A DNA stretch of 64,000 nucleotides, taken from Candidatus Jordarchaeales archaeon. GTDB taxonomy: Archaea; Asgardarchaeota; Jordiarchaeia; Jordiarchaeales; Freyrarchaeaceae. Each line of letters begins with the position of its first letter. Within the stretch, counting starts at the first letter, position 1. The translations under genes and the position numbers were made by a program. Location of the stretch: NCBI GenBank assembly GCA_038889235.1, contig JAWAHN010000002.1, positions 230,288 to 294,287 of the forward strand. Direction: 5' to 3'. The notes beneath the pieces are model-generated. The model had not been told where the DNA came from, made no database searches, and was given only the letters and a program-made list of their open reading frames with translations. Shown piece by piece: positions 18,252 to 26,936 of this stretch.

Positions 18252-18402
18252 GCGCTTCGACCTTCTGCTCCTGCTTGAGGTCTCTTAAATCGAAGAAAGA
18301 TTTAACCCTTTAGTGGTAAAGAGCTCATGTCTAGTGATGCCAGAACCTGGAGTATTAAAAAGATTTTGCGTAAAAGCTCTAAAAAAGACAAAGGTGTTTA
18401 CC

Positions 18403-19458
18403 TTGCACGAACAACGTCTCAAGAGTTTAAGGAACGTGATGAACGATCTCGATGCCTTTCTCACAACTAGCAGCGCTAATATATGGTACTTGACAGGCTT
18501 CTTCCCCGGCTTTCCCTCCCTCCTCTTTGTTCCTAAGGATGGTGAAGTTGCGCTTTTAGTGTCCAAGGCTGATGCCGCCCCAGCCGAGGAGAAGTGCCGC
18601 TTCAGGATCGAAGTTACCGGTAGCGAAGGCTTCACCGGGAAACTCAAAGAGTTCATCAAACCCGAGTTTAAGAAGGTAGGTGTCGAAGAAAGTCTTGAAG
18701 CAGGCACACTTTCACGTCTAATGAAAGAATTTCCTACTATTTCATTCGAACTTTTTAATGGCTTGCGCAGTATTAGGAGTGTTAAGTCTCCAAGTGAAAT
18801 CAAAGAAATTCAGAAGTCCGTAAAGATAGCCGAAGCGGGGATGAAGGCGGCTATTGAATCGGTAAATGTAGGGGTGCGAGAGTGCGATGTAGCTGCAGAG
18901 GCAGAATATGAGATGAGAAGGCTGGGGGCAGAAGCTTTCCCCTTCGACACGATAGTCGCCTCTGGGAAGAAGGCCGCACTCCCACATGCAACCACTAGCA
19001 CTAAGAAAATAGAGCGCGGGGACGTTGTAGTCATAGATCTTGGGGCAAAATATAGGTACTACTGCTCGGATATCACAAGGACAGCCATAGTAGGAAGAAA
19101 CGATAAAATGGAGAAAGTGTTAAGGTCAGTTATAAGGTCTCAGGAAGCCGCTCTCAGTATGGTTAAACCGGAAGTGGCCTGTAACGAGCTGGATTCCGCG
19201 GCGAGGAAAGTTCTAGAAGCTGACGGCTACGACAAGTATTTCCCCCACAGTCTAGGGCATGGCATAGGGCTGGATGTCCACGAGCTCCCTTCATTAAACC
19301 CGACAAGCAGGGATAAATTGAAAGAGAATATGGTCTTTACCGTGGAACCGGGCGTCTATATATACGGGACCGGAGGGGTGCGCGTAGAAGATATCGTAGT
19401 AGTTGAGAAAAAAAGAGGAAAAACCCTTACGAGGATTCCTAAGGAAATCTTCATCTGA
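18403..19458 (+). CDS. pepQ: M24 family metallopeptidase (Xaa-Pro dipeptidase/aminopeptidase P type)
   Basis: Creatinase N-terminal domain followed by a pita-bread M24 domain. Metal ligands are visible: VIDLGAKYRYYCSDITRT (two Asp), HSLGHGIG (His), FTVEPGVYI (Glu) and GGVRVEDIVVV (Glu). It removes N-terminal residues before proline or splits Xaa-Pro dipeptides. I chose the TTG at 18403 because AAAGGTG is six bases upstream and the resulting 351 residues match the family; a GTG at 18313 would add a 30-residue basic extension. Confidence 0.88.
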   Translation: MHEQRLKSLRNVMNDLDAFLTTSSANIWYLTGFFPGFPSLLFVPKDGEVALLVSKADAAPAEEKCRFRIEVTGSEGFTGKLKEFIKPEFKKVGVEESLEAGTLSRLMKEFPTISFELFNGLRSIRSVKSPSEIKEIQKSVKIAEAGMKAAIESVNVGVRECDVAAEAEYEMRRLGAEAFPFDTIVASGKKAALPHATTSTKKIERGDVVVIDLGAKYRYYCSDITRTAIVGRNDKMEKVLRSVIRSQEAALSMVKPEVACNELDSAARKVLEADGYDKYFPHSLGHGIGLDVHELPSLNPTSRDKLKENMVFTVEPGVYIYGTGGVRVEDIVVVEKKRGKTLTRIPKEIFI

Positions 19459-20226
19459 GTTCCACCATAACGTGAACTCGTAAGCTCTACTTTCTAATAA
19501 AGTCTCTTATCCTCAAGCTTAAATCCATCTAAACCCCTCAATTCTATTTGCTTGCAACCGTGAACCTTCAACCACCCTCCTTGAACTTCTGCTTGAAAGT
19601 CTGATTATTGCTATCGGTGAATACTATTCGTGCCCAGGCTACTCTCACACGCCAGCAGCCAAGAAGTTATGATACAGAGGACATGTTTTTGTTTATTAGC
19701 ACAAAATTACCGTGCAACTTTACAGGCAACTGCCCTTTTAGCGTAACGGCGCTTAATTAGGAATTAAGGAGCTCTCAACGAAGTTTTTCCAACCTTTCCT
19801 GCTCAGCATTGTTCTACTAAAAATAGTTTCATACGCGTAATTATAACTGTAAAGATTTACTTGAAATAACTATTTTCGCGTTTTTAATCCCAAGACGTCT
19901 CTTTTTTGATGGAGACGAGCAACCTATCCTGGGAATAACTCCTGTAATCTGGTGCTACTCCGTCTTCCCCCTCCTTAAGGCCGGCTCCGCATGCGGCTAA
20001 ATTTCCTTTTCCTAACTCAAGAACAGCTTCACTAACTTTCTTGGAAATCGAAACTAGAACACAAACTTGCCCTTCAGCTTTTCAGTAAAAATTTCCCTCT
20101 CTACTAAGGCGGGAAACTATGAGCTGGAGGGAAACATTAATAAAGCCTTTACATATGATTGGATAACCAATGCTTGATTTAGACCTATGTAATTTCAGAG
20201 CTTTAAAAATGTAAAGGTGAAAATTA
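19459..20226. other. 768-bp intergenic region without recognisable gene
   Basis: No convincing reading frame, tRNA or repeat. One inverted repeat is present (CGTCTC at 19896-19901 and GAGACG at 19912-19917, 10-base T-rich loop). The last 100 bases are A/T-rich and probably contain the promoter of the following gene. The size is unusual for this otherwise compact window, so an unrecognised non-coding RNA is possible. Confidence 0.4.
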
Positions 20227-21411
20227 ATGGTCGAAGTCTATATATGTGACACGACACTTAGAGACGGAAGACAAATGCCTGGAGTGTACTTCACTCTCTA
20301 CGAGTGCATTGAAATAGCTAGGATGCTCGACGAGATCGGAGTCGAACAGATAGAAGTGTTCTCGCCGTCATACTTGATCAAAGACTACTACTTGATCAGG
20401 GAGCTCAATAAGTACGGCTTAACAGACAAGCTCCTGGTCTGGCACAGAGGACTAAAGAAGGATCTGGAAAAATCCATTGGAACAAAGCTAGACTTCAAGG
20501 CAGTTGCTCTCTCAATAGCCACAGAAAAAGAGCACAGAGAGAAAAAGTTGCGCATGACAAAGGAACAAATTATAGAAACGATGTGTGAAGCGGTAACATA
20601 CGCCAAGGAACACGGTCTCTACGTATCGGTTAACGCGGAGAAAAGTGTCGGAACAGAGCTGGACTACTTGGTGGAGTTTGCTAACAAAGTTGCAGAAGCG
20701 GGTGCTGACAGAATAAGGTTCTGTGACACGTTAGGCGAGCTAACTCCACATGAAACCTATGAAATAATCTCCCAACTGGTCAAAATGGTCAAAATACCCA
20801 TAGAGTTCCATGGACACGACGACCTAGGACTGGCTGTAGGAAACGCCCTTGAAGCTCTCAGAGCTGGAGCCAAGTGGATTGACACCAGTGTGTGCCGCTT
20901 AGGTGAAAGAGGAGGTTTCGCCTCGCTCGAAGCAATAATCTACAACCTCTATAAGCACTTCAACGTAACAAAGTACAAAATCAACATGCTCGCCAAAATA
21001 GCGTCCTTTGTCGAGAAAGCCTCAGGGATAAACCTACCGCCAAACACTCCTATAGTTGGAAGAAACATAAGCCGCCACGAAAGTGGAATACACGCCCACG
21101 GCGTTCTCAGAGATATCTCACTCTACGAGAGAGTTAGAGCCGAGGAAGTCGGCCTATCCCAGTACGGGAATCTAAAGGAAAGGATAGTTATAGGAGAAAC
21201 TAGTGGAAGAGAAAGCATACTCTTCGTACTGAACAACGCAGGGATAAACATAGATAAGGATGACCCCATACTAGGCAAGCTAATCCGTAAGATACAGGAG
21301 CAATACCTGTTCGGAAGAAAGACCAACGTCTCACATGAAGAAGTAATTGAACTCTACAGACTGATATCAAACAACAAGATATCAGCGCCAATGATCGAAG
21401 AAATGATATAA
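20227..21411 (+). CDS. Homocitrate synthase/2-isopropylmalate synthase family enzyme
   Basis: Condenses acetyl-CoA with a 2-oxoacid. DTTLRDG at the N-terminus provides the divalent-metal Asp and catalytic Arg; HGHDDLGLAVGN carries the metal-binding histidines; the segment RLGERGGFASLE is typical of the family. 394 residues without the C-terminal leucine-regulatory domain is closer to homocitrate synthase (NifV/AksA) than to LeuA. Substrate assignment from sequence alone is uncertain. AAAGGTG precedes the ATG. Confidence 0.82.
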   Translation: MVEVYICDTTLRDGRQMPGVYFTLYECIEIARMLDEIGVEQIEVFSPSYLIKDYYLIRELNKYGLTDKLLVWHRGLKKDLEKSIGTKLDFKAVALSIATEKEHREKKLRMTKEQIIETMCEAVTYAKEHGLYVSVNAEKSVGTELDYLVEFANKVAEAGADRIRFCDTLGELTPHETYEIISQLVKMVKIPIEFHGHDDLGLAVGNALEALRAGAKWIDTSVCRLGERGGFASLEAIIYNLYKHFNVTKYKINMLAKIASFVEKASGINLPPNTPIVGRNISRHESGIHAHGVLRDISLYERVRAEEVGLSQYGNLKERIVIGETSGRESILFVLNNAGINIDKDDPILGKLIRKIQEQYLFGRKTNVSHEEVIELYRLISNNKISAPMIEEMI

Positions 21412-21429
21412 CATAAAAATCCTCTTTTT

Positions 21430-21666
21430 TCACTCAACTATTTTACGCAGTATAATATGTGTATAAAAGTTTGTGTTTAGTTCTATTTTTCGTGTAACTT
21501 CCCAATATGCTGGGTGCTTTATTTTTAAGGAATACTTGCCTTTGGGTAACTCTATGGAAAACTTTCCTTCCTCGTTTGTCATGACGATTCTACCTCCAAT
21601 CTCTACTGGACACATGGGTATTGGTTTCTGATTTTCGTCAGTTATCTTCCCCTCGAGAACCGGAAT
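21430..21666 (-). CDS. Small carboxypeptidase-regulatory-like beta-sandwich protein, apparent ATT start
   Basis: The readable domain has the carboxypeptidase-regulatory pattern: LEGKITDENQKPIP, a variable strand, TNEEGKFSIELPKGKYSL, then hydrophobic strands. The first canonical codon (ATG at 21615) would cut away the first strand; the frame is open back to a stop near 21694 and contains no ATG, GTG or TTG there, but an ATT at 21666 sits directly after a GGGTGGGGTGGT ribosome-binding-like run. So either a rare ATT start is used or this is a broken remnant of a larger gene. Confidence 0.5.
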   Translation of the reverse strand: MPVLEGKITDENQKPIPMCPVEIGGRIVMTNEEGKFSIELPKGKYSLKIKHPAYWEVTRKIELNTNFYTHIILRKIVE

Positions 21667-21826
21667 TTTACCACCCCACCCAGCTAAAGTTTCTCAATAT
21701 AATACTTCAACTTTTTTTGATAAAAACTTTATTAATAATGAAGAAAAAGAGAAAAAATTATTGGTTACTGTCTTCACAAAGTTGATAGTAAGAGAAAACC
21801 TTCCACTTGCATGTGACGGTGTTATT

Positions 21827-22936
21827 ATGGAGCGCAGCGGTGTCGCCGAACTTGTTCTCCACGACGGTACTGCACCACGGTGGCTGTTCGAGCGTATGGT
21901 TAAGCTTGCGAAGCCCATAGTGTCAATCATAGTACTAGAGTATGGCGAAGAAGAGTTCCTGAGAAGAATAGCTGACCCCTTCTGGTTTCAGGCATTGTCG
22001 TGCGTGCTTGGTTTTGACTGGCACAGTTCTGGTACAACTACAGTTACATGCTCTGCTTTAAAGTCAGCGTTGGATCCTAAGGAGCACGGGCTGATTGCTA
22101 CTGGAGGCAAGGGAGCGGCTTCGCTCAAGACACCCGAAGAGATAACACGCGCGGGCGAAGTTTTCGGCTTCTCTGAAGGTGAAGTCGAAAGACTTGTTTA
22201 TTCAAGCAGAATGGCCGCCAAGGTCGACAATGTGGCTATTCAAAGCGGCTACACCCTCTACCACCATGTAATGTTCATTTCTGAAAGTGGTAAGTGGGCG
22301 GTTGTCCAGCAAGGAATGAACCCCACATTCAAATCCGCTAGGCGGTATCACTGGCTCTCCGAGAAGGTTGCATCATTCGTAAATGAACCACACTCTGGCA
22401 TAATCGGCGACATGGTGCATGAGCGTGTCCTGAATATGACCGCCAAAGAGAGCGAAGAGTGCAGGAAGATCTCTCTCGACCTTGTCAAAGACAATCCTTT
22501 GCACCTCAAAAGCTACTTTTCAGCGGGAGACACGCAGAGAAGCCTTTCTGAATGGATTCCTAAAATAAACGTGCCAAAACGGCTTAACATGCGTGTCAGC
22601 GTCAATTGGGAGGCCCTAAGAAAGGCTTATGAAGCGCAGCCAGAAAACTACGAACAACTCCTTGCAATAAGGGGGATTGGTCCTGGAACTGTAAGAGCTT
22701 TAGCCTTAGTATCTGAACTAGTGTTTGGTGCCCCGCCAAGCTGGAAGGATCCCGTAAAATACTCTTTCGCTTTTGGCGGAAAGGACGGGGTTCCCTACCC
22801 AGTTGACAAAAAACGCATGGATGATGTGACCTCTTTCCTTGAAAGGGTAGTAGAGGAGGCGAAGATCGACGTAAAAGAAAAAGTGGAACTTCTAAAGAAA
22901 CTGAGAACACTTAGCGGCAGATATTTACGACTCTAG
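21827..22936 (+). CDS. DUF763 family protein
   Basis: Begins MERSGVAELVLHDG and APRWLFERMVKL, the conserved opening of DUF763, and contains FGFDWHSSG-like and YHHVMFIS segments plus a helix-hairpin-helix-like LLAIRGIGPGTVRALAL near residue 280, suggesting contact with nucleic acid. The family is conserved in archaea and thermophilic bacteria; no reaction is known. The ATG at 21827 matches the family start and follows GGTGTT. The 3' end overlaps the convergent gene by 12 bases. Confidence 0.85.
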   Translation: MERSGVAELVLHDGTAPRWLFERMVKLAKPIVSIIVLEYGEEEFLRRIADPFWFQALSCVLGFDWHSSGTTTVTCSALKSALDPKEHGLIATGGKGAASLKTPEEITRAGEVFGFSEGEVERLVYSSRMAAKVDNVAIQSGYTLYHHVMFISESGKWAVVQQGMNPTFKSARRYHWLSEKVASFVNEPHSGIIGDMVHERVLNMTAKESEECRKISLDLVKDNPLHLKSYFSAGDTQRSLSEWIPKINVPKRLNMRVSVNWEALRKAYEAQPENYEQLLAIRGIGPGTVRALALVSELVFGAPPSWKDPVKYSFAFGGKDGVPYPVDKKRMDDVTSFLERVVEEAKIDVKEKVELLKKLRTLSGRYLRL

Positions 22937-23782
22937 TCGCTCAACCTCCTTAGCCACCACGTCCACTAGTAATGAAAACTCTTCAGCAATCTCCTCATAG
23001 CTGCTTATCTTGTTTGAGGGAAGTGGAGGAAGTTTTATCACAGTGTTCTTTTTAAGATAAGGTTCTATGTTGACCGCCCTTATGCTGCCAGACGGAACCC
23101 CCTGCTTGACACACGTATTCACGCCCGTCCTGAAGCTTTTCGCATCAAATAAGACTGCTACCCCGGGGGCTACACCGATCGTAACATCGAAGGTTATCGA
23201 TGGAATAGGGCAAACCATATCTTTATGCCCCTCGACTATGACGTGGTCGTATTTCTCCTTCACGAAACTATAGCAACTCTCGATAGCACTCGGAGTCATC
23301 GAATCTCGTGTCCTCCTAAATTGTTCTTCGCTACTAAATCCGACGATTTTGGCGGCATACCCTTTCAACTTAGCAATGAATTCTGGGTCAAGAGTTTTTG
23401 AAGCCAGTAGAGTGTTAACGTTCAAAATGTTAAATACTTTCTTGCTCTTAGAAATGGTGTACCTCTCAATGACCACCTTCGAGCAAACACTCTCCTCGGA
23501 GATCTTAAGCAACTCCAACCTGTCAACCGGGTTAGTTACTTCGTATGGCAAATCGTCTAACATCGCAGCTTTATGAAGCTTTACGATGTCACCGCAAAAA
23601 AGGCGTCCCTCACTCTTACACATAAGATAAACGTCGTAGTCATACCACAAGTCGTGCTCCGAGAAAGCCTTGAAAACCCCTAAGTCAACCCCCCGCTTAA
23701 CCAACCCTCTAGCTATAGCAGAGGAGACTACAGTTTTACCTGCATCTCCACCCACAAGCCCAAAGACGAAAATCGATACCAT
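22925..23782 (-). CDS. BioD/CobQ-like P-loop NTPase, unknown role
   Basis: Walker A motif GLVGGDAGKTVVSSAIARGL at the N-terminus is of the dethiobiotin-synthetase/ParA-like class; further on VIVEGHKDMVC resembles the substrate or Walker B region. Five cysteines are scattered through the first 185 residues. 285 residues, no membrane segment. It is not near biotin or cobalamin genes, so I do not assign a substrate. ATG behind GGGTGGAT. Confidence 0.6.
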   Translation of the reverse strand: MVSIFVFGLVGGDAGKTVVSSAIARGLVKRGVDLGVFKAFSEHDLWYDYDVYLMCKSEGRLFCGDIVKLHKAAMLDDLPYEVTNPVDRLELLKISEESVCSKVVIERYTISKSKKVFNILNVNTLLASKTLDPEFIAKLKGYAAKIVGFSSEEQFRRTRDSMTPSAIESCYSFVKEKYDHVIVEGHKDMVCPIPSITFDVTIGVAPGVAVLFDAKSFRTGVNTCVKQGVPSGSIRAVNIEPYLKKNTVIKLPPLPSNKISSYEEIAEEFSLLVDVVAKEVERLES

Positions 23783-23883
23783 AAATCCACCCGTAAACGC
23801 AACATCCAGCTCCTATATAAAAGTAGATACAAAGAGAAAGTATTAACTTTAACTTCATAATTTGCCATAGTTTTTCAGACAGA

Positions 23884-24885
23884 TTACCTCGTCCCATATA
23901 TGTAATCTGCGAGCCTAACTATCCTCTTCAATATATTCGGGTGTGTACTGAAGATTTCTGCAATTCTACTCCCCAACCCTATGGCTTTCTTTGCTCTCTC
24001 TTTCAGTAACAGAAGTTCATAAGAGTCTAATCTCCCATCCCTGTTAATATCCGCCTCCATTAGCAAGCGTAGCTCTTTCGAAACAGCATAAGATGGACTT
24101 ACTGCGAGGAATGCCTTAATGTATTCAAGTTTCTTAACTTCCTCTCCTAGCATTTCTTTCCTTGCAACATTGTAGCGTGCTAGCTTGTAGAGGGCAGTAG
24201 CCATCACTTCCGGTCGACCAGTGAGTTCAACGCTCCTAGCGTCAGCATAGTACTCTCTGATCCTACTAAGGTACAGCAGGATGAGCTCCGTTACGTAGTA
24301 CATGACCAGCGCGCCAAGCCCTATAAGCAAGGCGGCAGGTCCTCTTTCTCTATTACTATAACCGAAGAAGATCGTTGAAAGATAAATGTAGTAGCACATC
24401 AGAGGTATAACACTCAGCATGGTCATGATCAGCATATCCCTATGCTTTATGTGCCCTATTTCATGCCCTATAACGGCTTCCAGCTCGTCTTCACTGAGCA
24501 TCTCCAACAAGGGCCGCGTAACACAGACACGCGCACCGCGCATAGTCCTCCCATAGGCAAATGCGTTTGGAACACTAATATCCGAAATCCCCACGCGTGG
24601 CATGGGAACGCCTGCTCGAGCTGCAACTCTCGCCACGATATTATATAATCGCGGGTTTTCATGTGGACTGATATATCTTACTTTCATTACAAAGTCGACT
24701 GTTCTAGGACCTAGTATGTATTGTATCGCCATGACCATTACTGCAACTGCTAAGTAGAGCAACGGGATCTCTATACCAACAAGGTACATGAGTACTGCTA
24801 TCAATGCGTTAATAAGTGCAAACATTAACGTGACAACTAACAGCATACGTAGCTTGAGCCCCAACGTCCTCAAAAAGACCACCAT
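23884..24885 (-). CDS. htpX: HtpX-like membrane zinc metalloprotease with EF-hand loop
   Basis: M48 protease for membrane-protein quality control. Two N-terminal transmembrane segments (about 14-58), the zinc site HEIGH (141-145), two further hydrophobic segments (151-175, 183-206) and the third ligand Glu in EYYAD (211). Unusual feature: residues 279-290 read DINRDGRLDSYE, a complete 12-residue EF-hand calcium-binding loop, located between the catalytic domain and the conserved STHPNILKRI tail. That loop is not a normal part of HtpX and may add calcium control. Confidence 0.88.
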   Translation of the reverse strand: MVVFLRTLGLKLRMLLVVTLMFALINALIAVLMYLVGIEIPLLYLAVAVMVMAIQYILGPRTVDFVMKVRYISPHENPRLYNIVARVAARAGVPMPRVGISDISVPNAFAYGRTMRGARVCVTRPLLEMLSEDELEAVIGHEIGHIKHRDMLIMTMLSVIPLMCYYIYLSTIFFGYSNRERGPAALLIGLGALVMYYVTELILLYLSRIREYYADARSVELTGRPEVMATALYKLARYNVARKEMLGEEVKKLEYIKAFLAVSPSYAVSKELRLLMEADINRDGRLDSYELLLLKERAKKAIGLGSRIAEIFSTHPNILKRIVRLADYIYGTR

Positions 24886-25393
24886 GTAATTACTCCAATC
24901 AAATTCTTTTTATTCTTTTCTCTTTTATTGCATAAAAAAGGCTTTTTTTCCGTTACTTAATGTTTTACTTATTTTTTGGTTAAATGGTTTCATTTCCTGG
25001 TTGATTTTGGATAAGTGAGGCGCAAAATGCTTCAACAGCCTGGCAGCAGGCTAAAACCTAGATTGAAAGCCATTAAGTGAACAGCAGTGTTACGTTGGCA
25101 TTTACTTGTTGGTTTTTTCATAGACACTTTAAGTCAACTGTGCCCCTCTAAAGACACATTTTTCGATTTACATTGTAGCAAGCCTTTACCAGTCTGGGCA
25201 GCATCTATGTGGCTTCAGAGCCATCTAAAAACCCGCCAGACACGCTTTAAAACACTTGTGTAAGCCCACAAAACCTAGCTTCCCGCATGGTTTGCTCAAA
25301 ATGTTTTTTAAGTTAAGATATCCATTATTAATGGAGAGGATCTAGGAAGAATTTTTGAAGTGAATGTTGGTTTAAGAAAGGGCGGTAAGAGAG
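24886..25393. other. 508-bp divergent intergenic region
   Basis: Lies between the divergent htpX and amidohydrolase genes. A/T-rich near both ends, as expected for two promoters. No tRNA, repeat or credible reading frame seen. Confidence 0.4.
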
Positions 25394-26908
25394 ATGCTAG
25401 AATTCGTTGAGAAGGGCTCTGGTCTTTCACATAAGATTTATGTTGTCGATGCACATCACCATCTAGGTGCCGATAGAGATGGTCAGAGTAACCGTAACCC
25501 AGCTGCTCCAGGAGGCACATTCGACTTTTGCGTTAGACTGAGTAGCCACGTCGCAAAGATGCTTGCAGACGGAAAAGTTGACCTTAAATTTCAACCACAC
25601 GGCTTCCTAAAAGAGCTCTTGGAAAGCGAGGAAAAGTGGAGGGATACGCTTAACGGAACTTGGGTGATAGATAAAACCGTTGTTTTTCCTTTCAACGACG
25701 AGTTTAAATGGAAGGAGGGGGATGAGGGAAAAGCAACTTACTGGAGATCGAATGACAACATTTACAGGTGGGTTTCACGAGCCCCTTACTCGTTGAAGCT
25801 GATAGGTTACCTGCGCCTAGTCCCTCATGAAGGTGAGCTAGCCATAAGAGAACTTCACAGGGCGGTCAAACAACTTGGTTTAAGGGGCGTAAAGCTACAT
25901 CCACGTTCCGATGGCTGGAGTAACGAAATAGACTCCGAGCCTGTTGAAAACCTCCTCGTCGAGGCGGCCAAACTGGGGGTTCCCGTGATATTCGACACTC
26001 GTGGATTCAACCAAGTGGTAGACATAGCATCGGTAACTGTTAAAGCGAGAGCCAGGCTTGCAAGAATTGACAAACGCTTAACAAGACAACTTAAAATAAT
26101 AATCGCCCATATAGGGTTCCACTTAGGTTACGATGAACTTTACACCGTGTTAAGCCATCCAAACATTTACGGTGAGGTTTCAGGCATACAGAGCTCGGGG
26201 GTGCAAAAGCTATTCGAAGACGCCCCCTTAAAACTGGGGGAGAATCTGGAACCATATTACTCGTGGTCCGAGAAAATAATTTTTGGAACAGATTTCCCAT
26301 ACTTCGACGTTTATCACGCTGCGCAGTTCATCTCTTACGTGCTAAGCGATGACTTCCCCGGAACAATACACGATGCGCAGCGAATACTGGGTGTTAACAT
26401 TCTGCGCCTAATCCCTCCAAGAATGGTCAATGTCCCCCGTGAGTTGAAGTCGGTCCACGTTGACAGCTCCATTTTTCCTTTAACCCGAAAAGTGCTCGCC
26501 TCAAAAATCACAAAATTGTTCAGTGAAAAAAAGATAGACATCTCCTCTTTCGATGAATTCCTCAGTCTTCCTCCAAAAGCATCAGTTAAAGATGGCTGCC
26601 TCCTATTACTGAAAAACCATGGAAATAACGGTAAAGATGTTTTCCTTGCGCTCCTTCCACTTATAAATTTCGGAGTAGTAACGCTCTTTGAAAGCGAGTT
26701 GCCCGACACCAAGCAGCTAACTAGTAGGGAATTGGGTTATGACGAGTTTTCATCAAGACGTCAATTTTACGAAAAATTATGGCCTGTTACTGTCGAGAAA
26801 GACTCTGCTGAACTTGAGAGAAAGCTAGATGAGCTACTTAACACTTTTTTAGAAAGTGTAAGAGGTGATGCATCAGTTAAGTTAAATATGGGTTCTTCTT
26901 CTGAATAG
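25394..26908 (+). CDS. Amidohydrolase-2-like metal-dependent hydrolase with extra C-terminal domain
   Basis: TIM-barrel amidohydrolase with intact-looking metal ligands: DAHHHLG (19-25), GVKLHP (His169), HIGFH (239, 243) and FGTDFPY (Asp300). Members hydrolyse or decarboxylate small substrates. Residues about 350-504 form an additional domain that I do not recognise. The vWA gene starts 28 bases later, so the two are probably one operon. A fused, ligand-less relative of this pair lies at 39126-41672. Substrate unknown. Confidence 0.75.
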   Translation: MLEFVEKGSGLSHKIYVVDAHHHLGADRDGQSNRNPAAPGGTFDFCVRLSSHVAKMLADGKVDLKFQPHGFLKELLESEEKWRDTLNGTWVIDKTVVFPFNDEFKWKEGDEGKATYWRSNDNIYRWVSRAPYSLKLIGYLRLVPHEGELAIRELHRAVKQLGLRGVKLHPRSDGWSNEIDSEPVENLLVEAAKLGVPVIFDTRGFNQVVDIASVTVKARARLARIDKRLTRQLKIIIAHIGFHLGYDELYTVLSHPNIYGEVSGIQSSGVQKLFEDAPLKLGENLEPYYSWSEKIIFGTDFPYFDVYHAAQFISYVLSDDFPGTIHDAQRILGVNILRLIPPRMVNVPRELKSVHVDSSIFPLTRKVLASKITKLFSEKKIDISSFDEFLSLPPKASVKDGCLLLLKNHGNNGKDVFLALLPLINFGVVTLFESELPDTKQLTSRELGYDEFSSRRQFYEKLWPVTVEKDSAELERKLDELLNTFLESVRGDASVKLNMGSSSE

Positions 26909-26936
26909 TGGATTAATGAAAAAGGGAGGGGCTGTT

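Noticed and set aside
18313-18402. Extended N-terminus of the M24 peptidase
   Set aside because: Basic, non-family sequence; the TTG at 18403 has a better ribosome binding site.
19896-19917. Inverted repeat CGTCTC/GAGACG
   Set aside because: Six base pairs with a 10-base loop in A/T-rich DNA; too weak without conservation.
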